Part shown: in pieces, positions 43,503-52,736 of the stretch
How the letters are laid out: the number at the start of each line of letters is the position of its first letter
Numbering within the stretch: position 1 is the first letter of the stretch
Assembly: GCF_002286935.1 (NCBI RefSeq)
Contig: NZ_MVOH01000017.1
Location: 62,001-126,000, forward strand
DNA from: Bifidobacterium criceti
Lineage (GTDB): Bacteria > Actinomycetota > Actinomycetes > Actinomycetales > Bifidobacteriaceae
DNA: 64,000 nucleotides
Direction: 5' to 3'
Translations under genes and position numbers: made by a program
Notes under the pieces: model-generated
The model's database searches: none
What the model was told of the DNA's origin: nothing
The model's input: only the letters and a program-made list of their open reading frames with translations

Positions 43503-45131
43503 ATGAAGAAGAAGGCTATCGCCGTCGTCGCAGGTGCCTGCGCGCTCGGCATGCTTCTCAGCGGCTGCGGCGGATCCGGTGACGCATCCAGCAACGCCAG
43601 CGGCAACATCATCACCGCCTACAACTCGGAGCCGCAGAACGCGCTCATCCCGGGCGACACGAACGAGACCGGCGGCGGCAAGGTCGGCCAGCTGCTCTTC
43701 GCGAACCTCGTGCGCTACGACTCGAAGGGCGACACGAAGATGGAAGTCGCCGATTCGATCGAGCCGAACAAGGACGCGACGCAGTACACGATCAAGCTCA
43801 AGGACGGTTGGAAGTTCACCGACGGCACGCCGGTGACCGCCGAATCGTTCACGAAGTCGTGGAGCTACACGGCGAACGCGAAGAACGCGCAGAAGTGCGC
43901 GTCGTTCTTCAGCTCGATCAAGGGCTATGACGACCTGCAGAAGGACGGCCTCAAGGGCGACGAACAGCTCTCGGGCCTCAAGGTCGTCGACGACAAGACC
44001 TTCACCGTCGACCTGAACGCCCCGGATTCGGTCTTCCCGATCAAGATCGGCTACCTCGCGTTCGCGCCGCTTCCGGAATCCTTCTACAAGGACCCGAAGG
44101 CCTTCGGCGAGAAGCCGGTCGGCAACGGCATGTACAAGCTCGACAAGTGGGACCACAACTCGCAGATCGTGCTGACGAAGAACGCCGACTACAAGGGTGA
44201 GGAGCAGCCGAAGAACGACGGCGTCACCTTCAAGATCTACACGTCCCCGGATTCCGCGTACGCCGATGTGCAGGCGGGCAACCTCGACGTCATGGACACC
44301 GTCCCGGCCGCGAACACGAAGACCTTCGAGAAGGATTCGTCCGTCGAGGCCTACAACAAGGCCGGCTCCGTCATCCAGACCTTCACGATCCCCGCGGGCA
44401 TGAAGCACTGGGAGACGAGCACGAAGGAAGGCCAGCTGCGCCGCCAGGCGCTTTCGATGGCGATCGACCGCGAGCAGATCGTCAGCAAGGTCCTCAACGG
44501 CGTCGGCACGCCGGCGACCGATTTCACGGCACCGGTCATCCCGGGCTATTCGAAGGACCTCAAGAACGCGAAGTACCTCAAGGCCAACCCGGACGAAGCC
44601 AAGAAGCTGTGGGCCGAGGCCGAGGCGATCTCGAAGTGGGACGGCACGCTCACGTTCTCGTTCAACGCCGATGGCGGCGCGCAGCCGATCTACGAGGCGA
44701 TCGTCAACCAGGTGAAGAACAATCTCGGCATCAAGGCCGCGACGAACCCGATGCCGACGTTCCAGGAGTTCCGCAACGCGATCTCCGACCGCAAGATCGA
44801 AGGCGCGTTCCGCACCGGTTGGCAGCCTGACTACCCGTCGGCCGAGAACTACCTGTACCAGCTGTACGATTCGGACGCGGCCGACGGCCACGGCTCGAAC
44901 GACGGCGACTACAAGAACACCGAAGTCGACGAGCTGCTCGCGAAGGCGGCCTCGGCGACGAACGACGACGAGCAGATCGACCTCTACCACCAGACCGAGG
45001 AGATCCTGCTCGAGCAGCTCCCGGCGGTCCCGCTGTACTACTCGAACGCCGACGGCGTCGCCGCGAAGGGCGTCAAGGGCTTCGAGATGGATTGGCAGAA
45101 CCAGCCGATCTACGAGAACATGACGAAGTGA
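43503..45131 (+). CDS. oppA: Oligopeptide ABC transporter substrate-binding lipoprotein
   Basis: This 542-residue solute-binding protein has a lipoprotein signal (MKKKAIAVVAGACALGMLLS then GC, Cys22) and a family 5 fold. Typical segments are DGWKFTDGTPVTAESF, a PVGNGMYKLDKW stretch, RRQALSMAIDREQI and TGWQPDYPSAENYL. It captures peptides outside the membrane for the OppBC permease. Codon bias is strong and an AAAAGGAGT site precedes ATG 43503, so expression is probably high. Two hairpins separate it from oppB. Confidence 0.95.
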   Translation: MKKKAIAVVAGACALGMLLSGCGGSGDASSNASGNIITAYNSEPQNALIPGDTNETGGGKVGQLLFANLVRYDSKGDTKMEVADSIEPNKDATQYTIKLKDGWKFTDGTPVTAESFTKSWSYTANAKNAQKCASFFSSIKGYDDLQKDGLKGDEQLSGLKVVDDKTFTVDLNAPDSVFPIKIGYLAFAPLPESFYKDPKAFGEKPVGNGMYKLDKWDHNSQIVLTKNADYKGEEQPKNDGVTFKIYTSPDSAYADVQAGNLDVMDTVPAANTKTFEKDSSVEAYNKAGSVIQTFTIPAGMKHWETSTKEGQLRRQALSMAIDREQIVSKVLNGVGTPATDFTAPVIPGYSKDLKNAKYLKANPDEAKKLWAEAEAISKWDGTLTFSFNADGGAQPIYEAIVNQVKNNLGIKAATNPMPTFQEFRNAISDRKIEGAFRTGWQPDYPSAENYLYQLYDSDAADGHGSNDGDYKNTEVDELLAKAASATNDDEQIDLYHQTEEILLEQLPAVPLYYSNADGVAAKGVKGFEMDWQNQPIYENMTK

Positions 45132-45153
45132 TTCGTCGGTTCAGCCATCCATG

Positions 45154-45241
45154 GGCGCGTTAATCGAACGCGCCACATGATATGGATATGACGAAGGCTC
45201 CGCATGACCCGGACGGGTCATGCGGAGCCTTCGTCATATCC
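45154..45241. terminator. Two hairpins after oppA, one with a 27-bp perfect stem
   Basis: GGCGCGTT (45154-45161) pairs with AACGCGCC (45167-45174). Then GGATATGACGAAGGCTCC starts a left arm (45184-45210) that pairs perfectly with 45215-45241 around the loop GGAC. No T-tract follows. They probably limit read-through from oppA into oppB, giving excess binding protein. Confidence 0.7.
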
Positions 45242-45272
45242 TCTGTATCCTTACGAATCGTCGGTCGCGTCC

Positions 45273-45425
45273 TCAGTCGCGCGGCTCCTCGTCGGATGGT
45301 TCGGGCACGTCCTCGAGGAACTCGATGCGGACGGTCACCGTCGGTTGGTCATGCATAGATCCCCATTTCCAGTCAATATATGAATAATCGTATAGTTTAC
45401 CAAAGTGAATGCATAATCCTGACAT
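45273..45425 (-). CDS. Possible small protein opposite the opp operon
   Basis: This frame would encode 50 residues, beginning MSGLCIHFGKLYDYSYIDWK and ending in an acidic stretch (EDVPEPSDEEPRD). ATG 45425 lies six bases after TACTGT, the leaderless pattern seen elsewhere in this window. The 5' half is AT-rich and the 3' half GC-rich. I see no family. It may be a real small gene or chance within the 521-bp oppA-oppB gap. Confidence 0.35.
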   Translation of the reverse strand: MSGLCIHFGKLYDYSYIDWKWGSMHDQPTVTVRIEFLEDVPEPSDEEPRD

Positions 45426-45652
45426 AAGTTCACAGTATGGGACGCCGCACCACACAACGAATCGGCGGCAATGCGCGAATATCGTCGATGTTCGCTCAGA
45501 ACGTGGGCAATCCCACTATATATCGGTCAAAAGGATGCAGAATCAGGGGTGGAAGTCAAGTCATGCGGTAGACTTGCTGGATACCGCGACCGCGACCGTG
45601 GCATGATCAGCCATGCCCTGAACGCGGTCAGTAAGACAACAAGGAGCAACCA

Positions 45653-46579
45653 ATGGGCAAATATCTTCTGCGCCGCATCCTGCAGATGATCCCCGTGGTT
45701 CTCGGTACGACACTGTTGGTGTATGCGCTCGTCTTCGCGTTGCCGGGTGACCCGGTCAAGGCGATGTTCGGAGACAAGCCCGTCAATGAAGCCGTCGCTG
45801 CCCAGATCCGCGCCGAATACAATCTGGACAAGCCGTTCATCGTGCAGTACTTCCTGTTCCTGAAGAACGCGCTGAGCCTCAACTTCGGTGAGACCTTCGC
45901 CGGTCAGCCCGTCATCTCGGAAATCGGACGCGCGTTCCCGGTCACGATCAAGCTCGCGCTCATGGCGTTCTGCTTCGAAGCGATCTTCGGATGCGTGTTC
46001 GGCGTCATCTCCGGCCTCAAGAAGGGCAAATGGTACGATTCGGTCATCCTGATCGTCTCGCTCCTGCTCATCTCGGTGCCGACGTTCGTGACCGGCTTCC
46101 TCGGCCAGTACCTCCTCGGCGTCAAATGGCGCATCCTGCCGGTCACGGCCGGATCGAACCCCGGATTCCTCGACCTGCTGATGCCGGCAATGGTGCTTGG
46201 CTCGGTGTCGATGGCCTACATCATCCGGCTCGCGCGCTCCGAGGTCTCGTCGAACATCGCCCAGGACTATGTGCGCACGGCGCGCGCGAAGGGCATGACG
46301 AACACGTCGGTCACGTTCCGCCACATCCTGCGCAACTCGATGATCCCGGTCGTCACGTACCTCGGGCAGGACCTCGGCGCACTGATGGGCGGCGCGATGA
46401 TCACCGAACAGATCTTCAACATCCACGGCGTCGGCTTCCTCACCTACCAGAGCATCCTCAAGGGTGAGGCGAACATGGTCGTCTCCGTCGTCACGCTGCT
46501 CACGCTCGTGTTCGTCGTGTGCAACCTGTTGGTCGATATGCTGTACGCGGCGCTTGATCCGCGCATCCGTTACGCGTGA
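45653..46579 (+). CDS. oppB: Oligopeptide ABC transporter permease OppB
   Basis: This 308-residue permease has six membrane helices, starting MGKYLLRRILQMIPVVLGTT, and the EAA loop DYVRTARAKGMTNTSVTFRH that contacts the ATPase. It pairs with OppC. ATG 45653 has AAGGAGCAACC upstream. A promoter probably lies just upstream (TAGACT at 45569). Confidence 0.95.
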   Translation: MGKYLLRRILQMIPVVLGTTLLVYALVFALPGDPVKAMFGDKPVNEAVAAQIRAEYNLDKPFIVQYFLFLKNALSLNFGETFAGQPVISEIGRAFPVTIKLALMAFCFEAIFGCVFGVISGLKKGKWYDSVILIVSLLLISVPTFVTGFLGQYLLGVKWRILPVTAGSNPGFLDLLMPAMVLGSVSMAYIIRLARSEVSSNIAQDYVRTARAKGMTNTSVTFRHILRNSMIPVVTYLGQDLGALMGGAMITEQIFNIHGVGFLTYQSILKGEANMVVSVVTLLTLVFVVCNLLVDMLYAALDPRIRYA

Positions 46580-46593
46580 GGGAGGCAGGAGCA

Positions 46594-47547
46594 ATGACAG
46601 ACATCACGAAACCGTTGCCGGGACAGGAGCGCTATGTCGCGCCGCTCGACGAGACGCCGCTGCAGACCGTCGACACGGTCGACGAATCGGCACCCGCGTC
46701 GAGCATGTGGGCGGACGCGTGGCGCACGCTGCGCAAGAACCCGCTCTTCATCATCTCGGGCATCCTCATCCTCTTCATCATCTTCGTCGCGCTCTTCCCG
46801 GGCGTCTTCACGAAGAACGACCCGAACTACTGCAACCTCGACAATTCGCTTGAGCCGGCTGCGGCGGGCCATCCGTTCGGATTCGACCTGCAGGGCTGCG
46901 ACGTCTACGCGCGCGTCGTCTACGGCACGCGCACGTCGCTCAGCGTCGGCATCCTGACGACGCTCATCGTCGTCGCGGTCGGCACCCTCGTCGGCGCGAT
47001 CGCAGGCTTCTTCGGCGGATGGGTCGATGCGGTCCTCAGCCGCATCGTCGACATCTTCATGGCGATCCCGATGCTGCTCGGCGCGATCGTCGTGCTGCAG
47101 ATGTTCCGCACGATCACTTCGATCTGGAAGGTCGTGCTTGTGCTCGCGCTCTTCGGCTGGGTCTCGACGGCGCGCATCGCGCGCGGCGCCGTGCTCTCGT
47201 CGAAGAACCTCGAATTCAACACGGCGTCGACGGCACTCGGCTCGACGCCGACGCGCAACCTGTTCCGCCACATCCTGCCGAACTCGGTCTCGCCGATCAT
47301 CGTCATCGCTACGACCTCGCTCGGCTCGTACATCGTCTCCGAGGCGACGCTGAGCTTCCTCGGCATCGGCCTGCCGACGACGACGGTCAGCTGGGGCGGC
47401 GACATCTCGAAGGCGCAGTCGATCCTGCGCACCGACCCGATGGTGCTGTTCTACCCGTCCGTCGCGCTTGCGATCACCGTGCTCGCGTTCATCATGATGG
47501 GCGACGCCGTCAAGGACGCGCTCGACCCGAAGAGCCGCACGGCCTGA
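46594..47547 (+). CDS. oppC: Oligopeptide ABC transporter permease OppC
   Basis: This 317-residue permease has a hydrophilic N-terminus of about 45 residues, six helices and an EAA-type loop (NTASTALGSTPTRNLFRHI). It begins 14 bp after oppB, with GGAGGCAGGAGCA before ATG 46594. It completes the membrane channel. Confidence 0.95.
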   Translation: MTDITKPLPGQERYVAPLDETPLQTVDTVDESAPASSMWADAWRTLRKNPLFIISGILILFIIFVALFPGVFTKNDPNYCNLDNSLEPAAAGHPFGFDLQGCDVYARVVYGTRTSLSVGILTTLIVVAVGTLVGAIAGFFGGWVDAVLSRIVDIFMAIPMLLGAIVVLQMFRTITSIWKVVLVLALFGWVSTARIARGAVLSSKNLEFNTASTALGSTPTRNLFRHILPNSVSPIIVIATTSLGSYIVSEATLSFLGIGLPTTTVSWGGDISKAQSILRTDPMVLFYPSVALAITVLAFIMMGDAVKDALDPKSRTA

Positions 47548-47569
47548 CAATTGCGGAGGAATGAAACAC

Positions 47570-49597
47570 ATGACACAGGAAACGACACAGGAAACGAAGA
47601 TCGAGGACAAACTCGAGGACCTGCAGCACCAGGAGGGTCCGCTGCTTGAAGTCAAGGACCTGCAGGTCGATTTCACGACCGACGAAGGCCACGCCGTGCA
47701 TGCCGTCCGCGATTCGTCGTTCAGCGTCTATCCGGGGCAGTGGGTCGCGATCGTCGGCGAGTCCGGCTCCGGCAAGTCGACGTCCGCGATGGCGTGCCTC
47801 GGCCTGCTGCCGGGCACCGGCAAGGTCGTCGGCGGCTCGATCAAGCTCAACGGCACCGAGATCTCGCACTACACGCAGAAGCAGTTCGTCTCCGTGCGCG
47901 GCTCGAAGATGGGCCTCGTCCCTCAGGACCCGATGAGCAACCTCAACCCGGTGTGGCGCATCGGCACGCAGGTCAAGGAGTCGCTCGTCGCGAACAACAT
48001 GGACGTCTCGCATGAGAAGCGCTCCGACCTCGCGAAGGCGCTCGCGAACGCCGACATCGAGATCAAAAGCGAAGGCGACGAGACGTTCCTCGGTTCGAAG
48101 GAACTGCCCGAGCTCATCGAAGCGGCCGAACAGGCGCTCGTCACAATCGGCGTGACCGGTGACGACCTCGACAAGCACATGGCGTATTTCCGCGGCGAAT
48201 GGGTCCCCGGATCCGAAACCCGTTGGCGTGTCGCCGACGACCTCATCAAGGCTGGCGTCAAGGACGATGACGCATGGTACATCGCGAAGAAGTACGTCAC
48301 CGGTTCGACGATGGAGGACCGCATCGCGGGCCTGCTCGACGAGGCGGGCCTGCCGGACGCGGCGACGCGTGCACGCCAGTACCCGCACGAGTTCTCTGGT
48401 GGCATGCGCCAGCGCGCGCTCATCGCGATCGGCCTCGCGTGCCGTCCCGAACTGCTCATCGCCGACGAACCGACGTCCGCGCTCGACGTGACCGTCCAGA
48501 AGAAGATCCTCGACCATCTGCAGGACCTCACGAACTCGCTCGGCACGGCCGTGCTCTTCATCACGCACGACCTCGGCCTCGCCGCCGAACGCGCGCAGCA
48601 CATCGTCGTCATGTACAAAGGGCAGGTCGTCGAATCCGGCCCGTCACTCGAAGTGCTCCAGCATCCGCAGCATCCGTACACGAAGCGTCTCGTCGCCGCG
48701 GCACCGTCGCTCGCGTCGCAGCGCATCGTCTCGGTCGAGGAACGCGGCGCGGACGCGACGGCGCTCATGGAACACAAAGTCAATGAGGATTCCCTCGAAC
48801 ATGCCGACACCGTCATCGACGTCGAACATCTGACGAAGGAATTCAAACTCCCACGCCGCAAGGAACTGTTCAAGGCGGTCGACGACGTCAGTTTCCAGGT
48901 CAAGCGCGGCACGACGCTCGCGATCGTCGGCGAATCCGGCTCCGGAAAATCGACGGTCGCGAACATGGTGCTCAAGCTCCTCGAACCGACATCGGGCACC
49001 GTCACCTACAACGGGCAGGACATCAGCGCGTTCAAAGGCAAGACGCTCCTCGACTTCCGCAGGCACGTGCAGCCGGTGTTCCAGAACCCCTACGGTTCGC
49101 TCGATCCGATGTATTCGATCTACCGTTCGATCGAGGAACCGCTGCGCATCCACGGCATCGGCGACAAGAAGAGCCGCGCGGCGCGCGTCCGTGAGCTGCT
49201 CGACATGGTCGAACTGCCCGAGACCGTCATGCAGCGGTATCCGAACGAACTGTCCGGCGGCCAGCGCCAGCGCATCGCGATCGCGCGCGCGATGGCGCTC
49301 AATCCGGACGTCATCGTCTGCGACGAGGCCGTCTCGGCACTCGACGTGCTCGTGCAGGACCAGGTGCTCCATCTGCTCAACGACCTACAGGCGAAGAACG
49401 GGCTGAGCTATCTGTTCATCACCCACGATCTCGCGGTCGTGCGGCAGATCGCGGACGACGTCGTCGTCATGCAGCACGGCAGGCTCGTCGAACACGGCAC
49501 GACGGACGAGGTCTTCCTGCATCCGCAGCAGCAGTACACGAAGGACCTCCTCGACGCGATCCCGGGCGGCAAGCTCGAACTCGGCCTCGACCTGTAA
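47570..49597 (+). CDS. oppD: Fused oligopeptide transport ATPase OppDF
   Basis: This 675-residue protein contains two ABC ATPase domains. The first has Walker A GESGSGKST (63-71), Q-loop VPQDP, signature FSGGM (275-279) and LLIADEPTSALD. The second has GESGSGKST, the FQNPYGSLDP stretch, LSGGQRQR and VIVCDEAVSALD. Domain 1 carries an extra segment of about 100 residues (150-250), rich in charged residues, between Q-loop and signature. It drives the OppBC channel. ATG 47570 is preferred over ATG 47561 because GGAGG lies ten bases upstream. Confidence 0.93.
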   Translation: MTQETTQETKIEDKLEDLQHQEGPLLEVKDLQVDFTTDEGHAVHAVRDSSFSVYPGQWVAIVGESGSGKSTSAMACLGLLPGTGKVVGGSIKLNGTEISHYTQKQFVSVRGSKMGLVPQDPMSNLNPVWRIGTQVKESLVANNMDVSHEKRSDLAKALANADIEIKSEGDETFLGSKELPELIEAAEQALVTIGVTGDDLDKHMAYFRGEWVPGSETRWRVADDLIKAGVKDDDAWYIAKKYVTGSTMEDRIAGLLDEAGLPDAATRARQYPHEFSGGMRQRALIAIGLACRPELLIADEPTSALDVTVQKKILDHLQDLTNSLGTAVLFITHDLGLAAERAQHIVVMYKGQVVESGPSLEVLQHPQHPYTKRLVAAAPSLASQRIVSVEERGADATALMEHKVNEDSLEHADTVIDVEHLTKEFKLPRRKELFKAVDDVSFQVKRGTTLAIVGESGSGKSTVANMVLKLLEPTSGTVTYNGQDISAFKGKTLLDFRRHVQPVFQNPYGSLDPMYSIYRSIEEPLRIHGIGDKKSRAARVRELLDMVELPETVMQRYPNELSGGQRQRIAIARAMALNPDVIVCDEAVSALDVLVQDQVLHLLNDLQAKNGLSYLFITHDLAVVRQIADDVVVMQHGRLVEHGTTDEVFLHPQQQYTKDLLDAIPGGKLELGLDL

Positions 49598-49623
49598 CCG
49601 GGGCCGGCCGCCGGTCGTATGAT

Positions 49624-49741
49624 GCGCGGCGGTACGCCCCACCCCGATGGGGGGCGTACCGCCGCGCGTGCATGTCCGCGGCCTGGTACGCGCAGAGGTC
49701 CGTGAGCGTACCGTTGTGCGGAAAAAGTTGCGCGACGGTAC
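49624..49741. repeat. Terminator hairpin plus Family B units between opp operon and membrane-protein gene
   Basis: A 17-bp perfect stem (49624-49640 with 49651-49667, arms around GCGGTACGCCCC) follows oppDF by 27 bp. A Family B unit at 49675-49722 (TCCGCGGCCTGGTACG ... CGTACCGTTGTGCGG) and a half unit ending in CGACGGTAC at 49741 come next. GGTAC elements are spaced 54 and 52 bp. The last half unit stops just before the convergent gene. Confidence 0.75.
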
Positions 49742-49746
49742 TTGGA

Positions 49747-50550
49747 TCAGGATTCCACGGGATTGCGGACTTCGTCATCCACATCATCCACAGCTGCATC
49801 GTCCATATCGTTCGTATCTGTGTCGTCGACGCCATCGTCGTCCTCATCGCCATCGTTTGTGGCGTCCGCATCATCGTCGCCGTCCTCGACGTGGGCGCCG
49901 TCCTCCTGCGCGAACGTGTACGCGGCCATATGGTACGCCTTGCCGATCCTGTGGATCGTGTCGAGCAGATCGAAGGCCTGCGCGAAGATGATGAGCGAGA
50001 AGATTTCGTGCGAGACCTCCGCGGTGAGCAGGTCGCCGCCAGGCAGATGGCCGAGCAGGACGAACGCGAAGAACATCGTCGGGTAGATGAGCTGGCGTTG
50101 GTAGCCGTAGAAGAACGCGCGTCTGCCGAGATGGAAGACACATATCGGCACGAGGTTGATGGCCGAGAAGATGATCTGGATGAGCACGAGGACGCCGAAG
50201 CCCTCGTTGAAATTGTCGAAGAAGACCTTCCCGAAGATCGACAGGAACACGATGATGTACACGTTCGCGCCGATGAGGTACGCGAATTGCAGACGCCGCG
50301 AATTCGTGAAGAACCCGGCGACGAACACGATGAACACCGAGACCTCGACGAAGACGTCGGCATAGAATTCGCGGTCGTCGAACAACGATACGCCCGCGCC
50401 GACGAGTGCGACGACGACGAGCGCGATGCAGACGAGGAACAACCGCGGGATGCGTGGAGTCGATGTGTCATGGGGAGTCCGTGCGCGCGTCTGTTGTACG
50501 TTCGTCTGTCGTGTGTTCTTCTGTGGTTCGGTTGTCCGTTGCATGCCCAT
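49747..50550 (-). CDS. Polytopic membrane protein with Asp-rich tail
   Basis: I do not recognise the family. The 267-residue product has a hydrophilic Thr/Gln-rich N-terminus, about six membrane helices (for example RLFLVCIALVVVALVGAGVS and VLVLIQIIFSAINLVPICVF), a cytoplasmic HLGRRAFFYGYQRQ segment, and a C-terminal tail of about 50 residues made largely of Asp, Asn, Thr and Val. The tail is encoded by GAT/GTC-rich repeats. Start ATG 50550 is weakly supported (GAG only); ATG 50544 is possible. Confidence 0.72.
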   Translation of the reverse strand: MGMQRTTEPQKNTRQTNVQQTRARTPHDTSTPRIPRLFLVCIALVVVALVGAGVSLFDDREFYADVFVEVSVFIVFVAGFFTNSRRLQFAYLIGANVYIIVFLSIFGKVFFDNFNEGFGVLVLIQIIFSAINLVPICVFHLGRRAFFYGYQRQLIYPTMFFAFVLLGHLPGGDLLTAEVSHEIFSLIIFAQAFDLLDTIHRIGKAYHMAAYTFAQEDGAHVEDGDDDADATNDGDEDDDGVDDTDTNDMDDAAVDDVDDEVRNPVES

Positions 50551-50702
50551 GGTGCTCGATTCGTTCGTGTCGTGACGCTTCCCACGGTAGTGCGGCGCGC
50601 GCGTGGGGCGCCGACTTCGCCGATGCCGAAACATGGGCGCGCATCGCGCGCGTCGTGAACCGGCGTGGCGTTCGGGCGGGCGCACAGGTAGGCTCGTGAC
50701 CT

Positions 50703-51563
50703 ATGACGATGACGATCACGACTTCGAACCTCAACGGCATCCGCGCCGCGAAACGCAAAGGCATGGAAAAATGGCTCCTCAGGCACACGCCCGACGTATG
50801 GTGCATGCAGGAGACGCGCGCGCCGCAGGAGGTCCTCGATGAGATCTTCGAGGAGATCGGCGCGGACTACGCACAGGCGGGGAAGGTCGAACGTGCCGGG
50901 GACATCCATACGATCGACGACGTGTGCAGGATCAAAGGACGCGCGGGCGTCGGCCTCGTGAGCGTGCTGCCGTTCGAGGGCACGCGCATCGGCCTTCCCG
51001 GACTCGACGAGGATGTCGACACCGGACGTTGGATCGAGACGGACGTGAGGACCGAACAGGGGTACACGGTGACCGTCGTATGCGTGTACGTGCACGCGGG
51101 CGCCGACGGTGACGACATCAAGGAAGTGCAGAAATACCGCTTCCTCGACGCGATGACGGCACGCATGGAGGAACTGCGCGAGGAGGCGGCGCGCGGCGGC
51201 AAACAGGCGGTCATCTGCGGCGACTTCAACATCGCGCATACGCCGATCGATCTGAAGAACCCGAAATCGAACCTGACGACGCATGGGTTCCTGCCCGCCG
51301 AACGCGCGTACATCGACCGGTGGGTCGGCGAGATGGAATACGTCGACGTCATGCGCGACCTCGCGGGCGACATCCAAGGGCCATATACATGGTGGAGCCA
51401 GCGCGGCCGCGCGTTCGACAACGACGCCGGCTGGCGCCTCGACTACCAGTTCGCGACGCCTGAACTCGCCGCCGCGGCGCGCGGCTTCACCGTCGACCGC
51501 GCCGAGGAATGGTACAAGCGTTGGTCCGACCATGCGCCGTTGAGCATCACGTACGGCGTGTGA
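50703..51563 (+). CDS. xthA: Exodeoxyribonuclease III
   Basis: This 286-residue DNA repair nuclease removes 3' blocking groups and nicks at abasic sites. The catalytic set of the exonuclease III/endonuclease fold is present: SNLNGIRAA, MQETRAP with the metal Glu, ICGDFNIAHTPIDLKNP, and WRLDYQFAT followed by SDHAPL with the final Asp-His. TAGGCT (50689-50694) is eight bases before ATG 50703, so the mRNA is probably leaderless. Confidence 0.94.
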   Translation: MTMTITTSNLNGIRAAKRKGMEKWLLRHTPDVWCMQETRAPQEVLDEIFEEIGADYAQAGKVERAGDIHTIDDVCRIKGRAGVGLVSVLPFEGTRIGLPGLDEDVDTGRWIETDVRTEQGYTVTVVCVYVHAGADGDDIKEVQKYRFLDAMTARMEELREEAARGGKQAVICGDFNIAHTPIDLKNPKSNLTTHGFLPAERAYIDRWVGEMEYVDVMRDLAGDIQGPYTWWSQRGRAFDNDAGWRLDYQFATPELAAAARGFTVDRAEEWYKRWSDHAPLSITYGV

Positions 51564-51723
51564 GCCGCGCGGCGGGCCGAATGTGCGGCATGTGTGGCGA
51601 ACGCGGTACACCACGCCCATGTCCGGGCGGCGCGTGCTAGGCTTGTGGCGGTAAGCGATTGGCGTGCGCGCCCGTGGCGGCGGCGTCACGGGCGCGCACG
51701 TGAGCGAAGGAAACGAGGAACCC

Positions 51724-52704
51724 ATGGGACTGTTCGGATTCGGCAGGAAGAAGAAAGAACGCGAGGCGCGTCTCGCCGAAGCGGTCGCTTCGCAGACACA
51801 GGATGTCGCGAAGGAGGCCACCGAGGACATCGACGTGACGAAGGCCGAAGACACCGGACGGGACGAACGCATCGCGCGCGAGGAGCATGACGCCGAGGAG
51901 GCGGCCGTGCGCACGGACGAGGGGGAGGGCATCGCCGAGGCCGCCGACGCCGAGGACGCGGATGGCGATGACGAGGCGCTCGCCGTTCCGACCGAGGCGG
52001 TCATGGACTACGAAGGGCGCGGCGACATGTACGGCCCGTGGGACATCAACGAGGACAACGGCCCCGATTACGACGAGTACCTGTCGCTCGGCTCGTTCTA
52101 CATCCCGTTCGTGCAGGGCATCCAGCTGCGCATCAAGGCGAGCAAGGCCGACAACACGCTCCTCGGCGCGACGGTGACGATCGGGCGCTCAAGCCTTGAG
52201 CTCGAAGCCTTCGCCGCGCCGAAGACGATGGGGCTGTGGGACGATGTGCGTGAGGACCTCGTCGAGGCGAACCCGGCCGCCAAGGTTGTGCCGGGCATCT
52301 TCGGCGCCGAGATCAGGCTGCCGATCACCTTGCCGAACGGCAAGACGCACGTCACGCGCATCGTCGGCGTCGACGGCCCGCGTTGGATGCTGCGCGGCAT
52401 CTTCTCCGGACCTGCCGCGGACAACCCGGACAGCCCTGAGGCGAAGGTCCTCGACCGCTTCTTCTCGTACATCGTCGTCGACCGCGGCGAGGAGCCGCTT
52501 GCGCCGCGCGACCTCATCCCGATGGCGCAGCCGCTCACGCCGGGCGAGCGCCGCGCGATGGCCCAATCGGCCGAGGACGGTGACGGCGACGGCAATGGCC
52601 CATCAACAATCGATGGCAAGCCGACAGGCCCGATGAACTCCGACCACGAGGTCGAGCAGAAGACGACGCTCTCGCGCGGCCCGATGTTCTCCGAACTGCG
52701 CTGA
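51724..52704 (+). CDS. DUF3710 domain protein
   Basis: This 326-residue actinobacterial protein begins MGLFGFGRKKKEREARLAE, followed by a long acidic low-complexity region (about 20-105). The DUF3710 domain (about 110-270) contains GPWDINED, LSLGSFYIPFVQGIQLRI and GVDGPRWMLRGIFSGPAA. The function is unknown. DUF3159 follows 32 bp downstream, and this pairing is common in Actinobacteria. ATG 51724 has GAGGAA upstream. Confidence 0.85.
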   Translation: MGLFGFGRKKKEREARLAEAVASQTQDVAKEATEDIDVTKAEDTGRDERIAREEHDAEEAAVRTDEGEGIAEAADAEDADGDDEALAVPTEAVMDYEGRGDMYGPWDINEDNGPDYDEYLSLGSFYIPFVQGIQLRIKASKADNTLLGATVTIGRSSLELEAFAAPKTMGLWDDVREDLVEANPAAKVVPGIFGAEIRLPITLPNGKTHVTRIVGVDGPRWMLRGIFSGPAADNPDSPEAKVLDRFFSYIVVDRGEEPLAPRDLIPMAQPLTPGERRAMAQSAEDGDGDGNGPSTIDGKPTGPMNSDHEVEQKTTLSRGPMFSELR

Positions 52705-52736
52705 GCGCCCGGACGCGGAAAGCGGAAGACCAGACG

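Noticed and set aside
49467..52004. Minus-strand frame of 845 codons across several genes
   Set aside because: It crosses the end of oppDF, a membrane-protein gene in another frame, xthA and the DUF3710 gene, all well supported. Its product is low-complexity Ser/Arg-rich.
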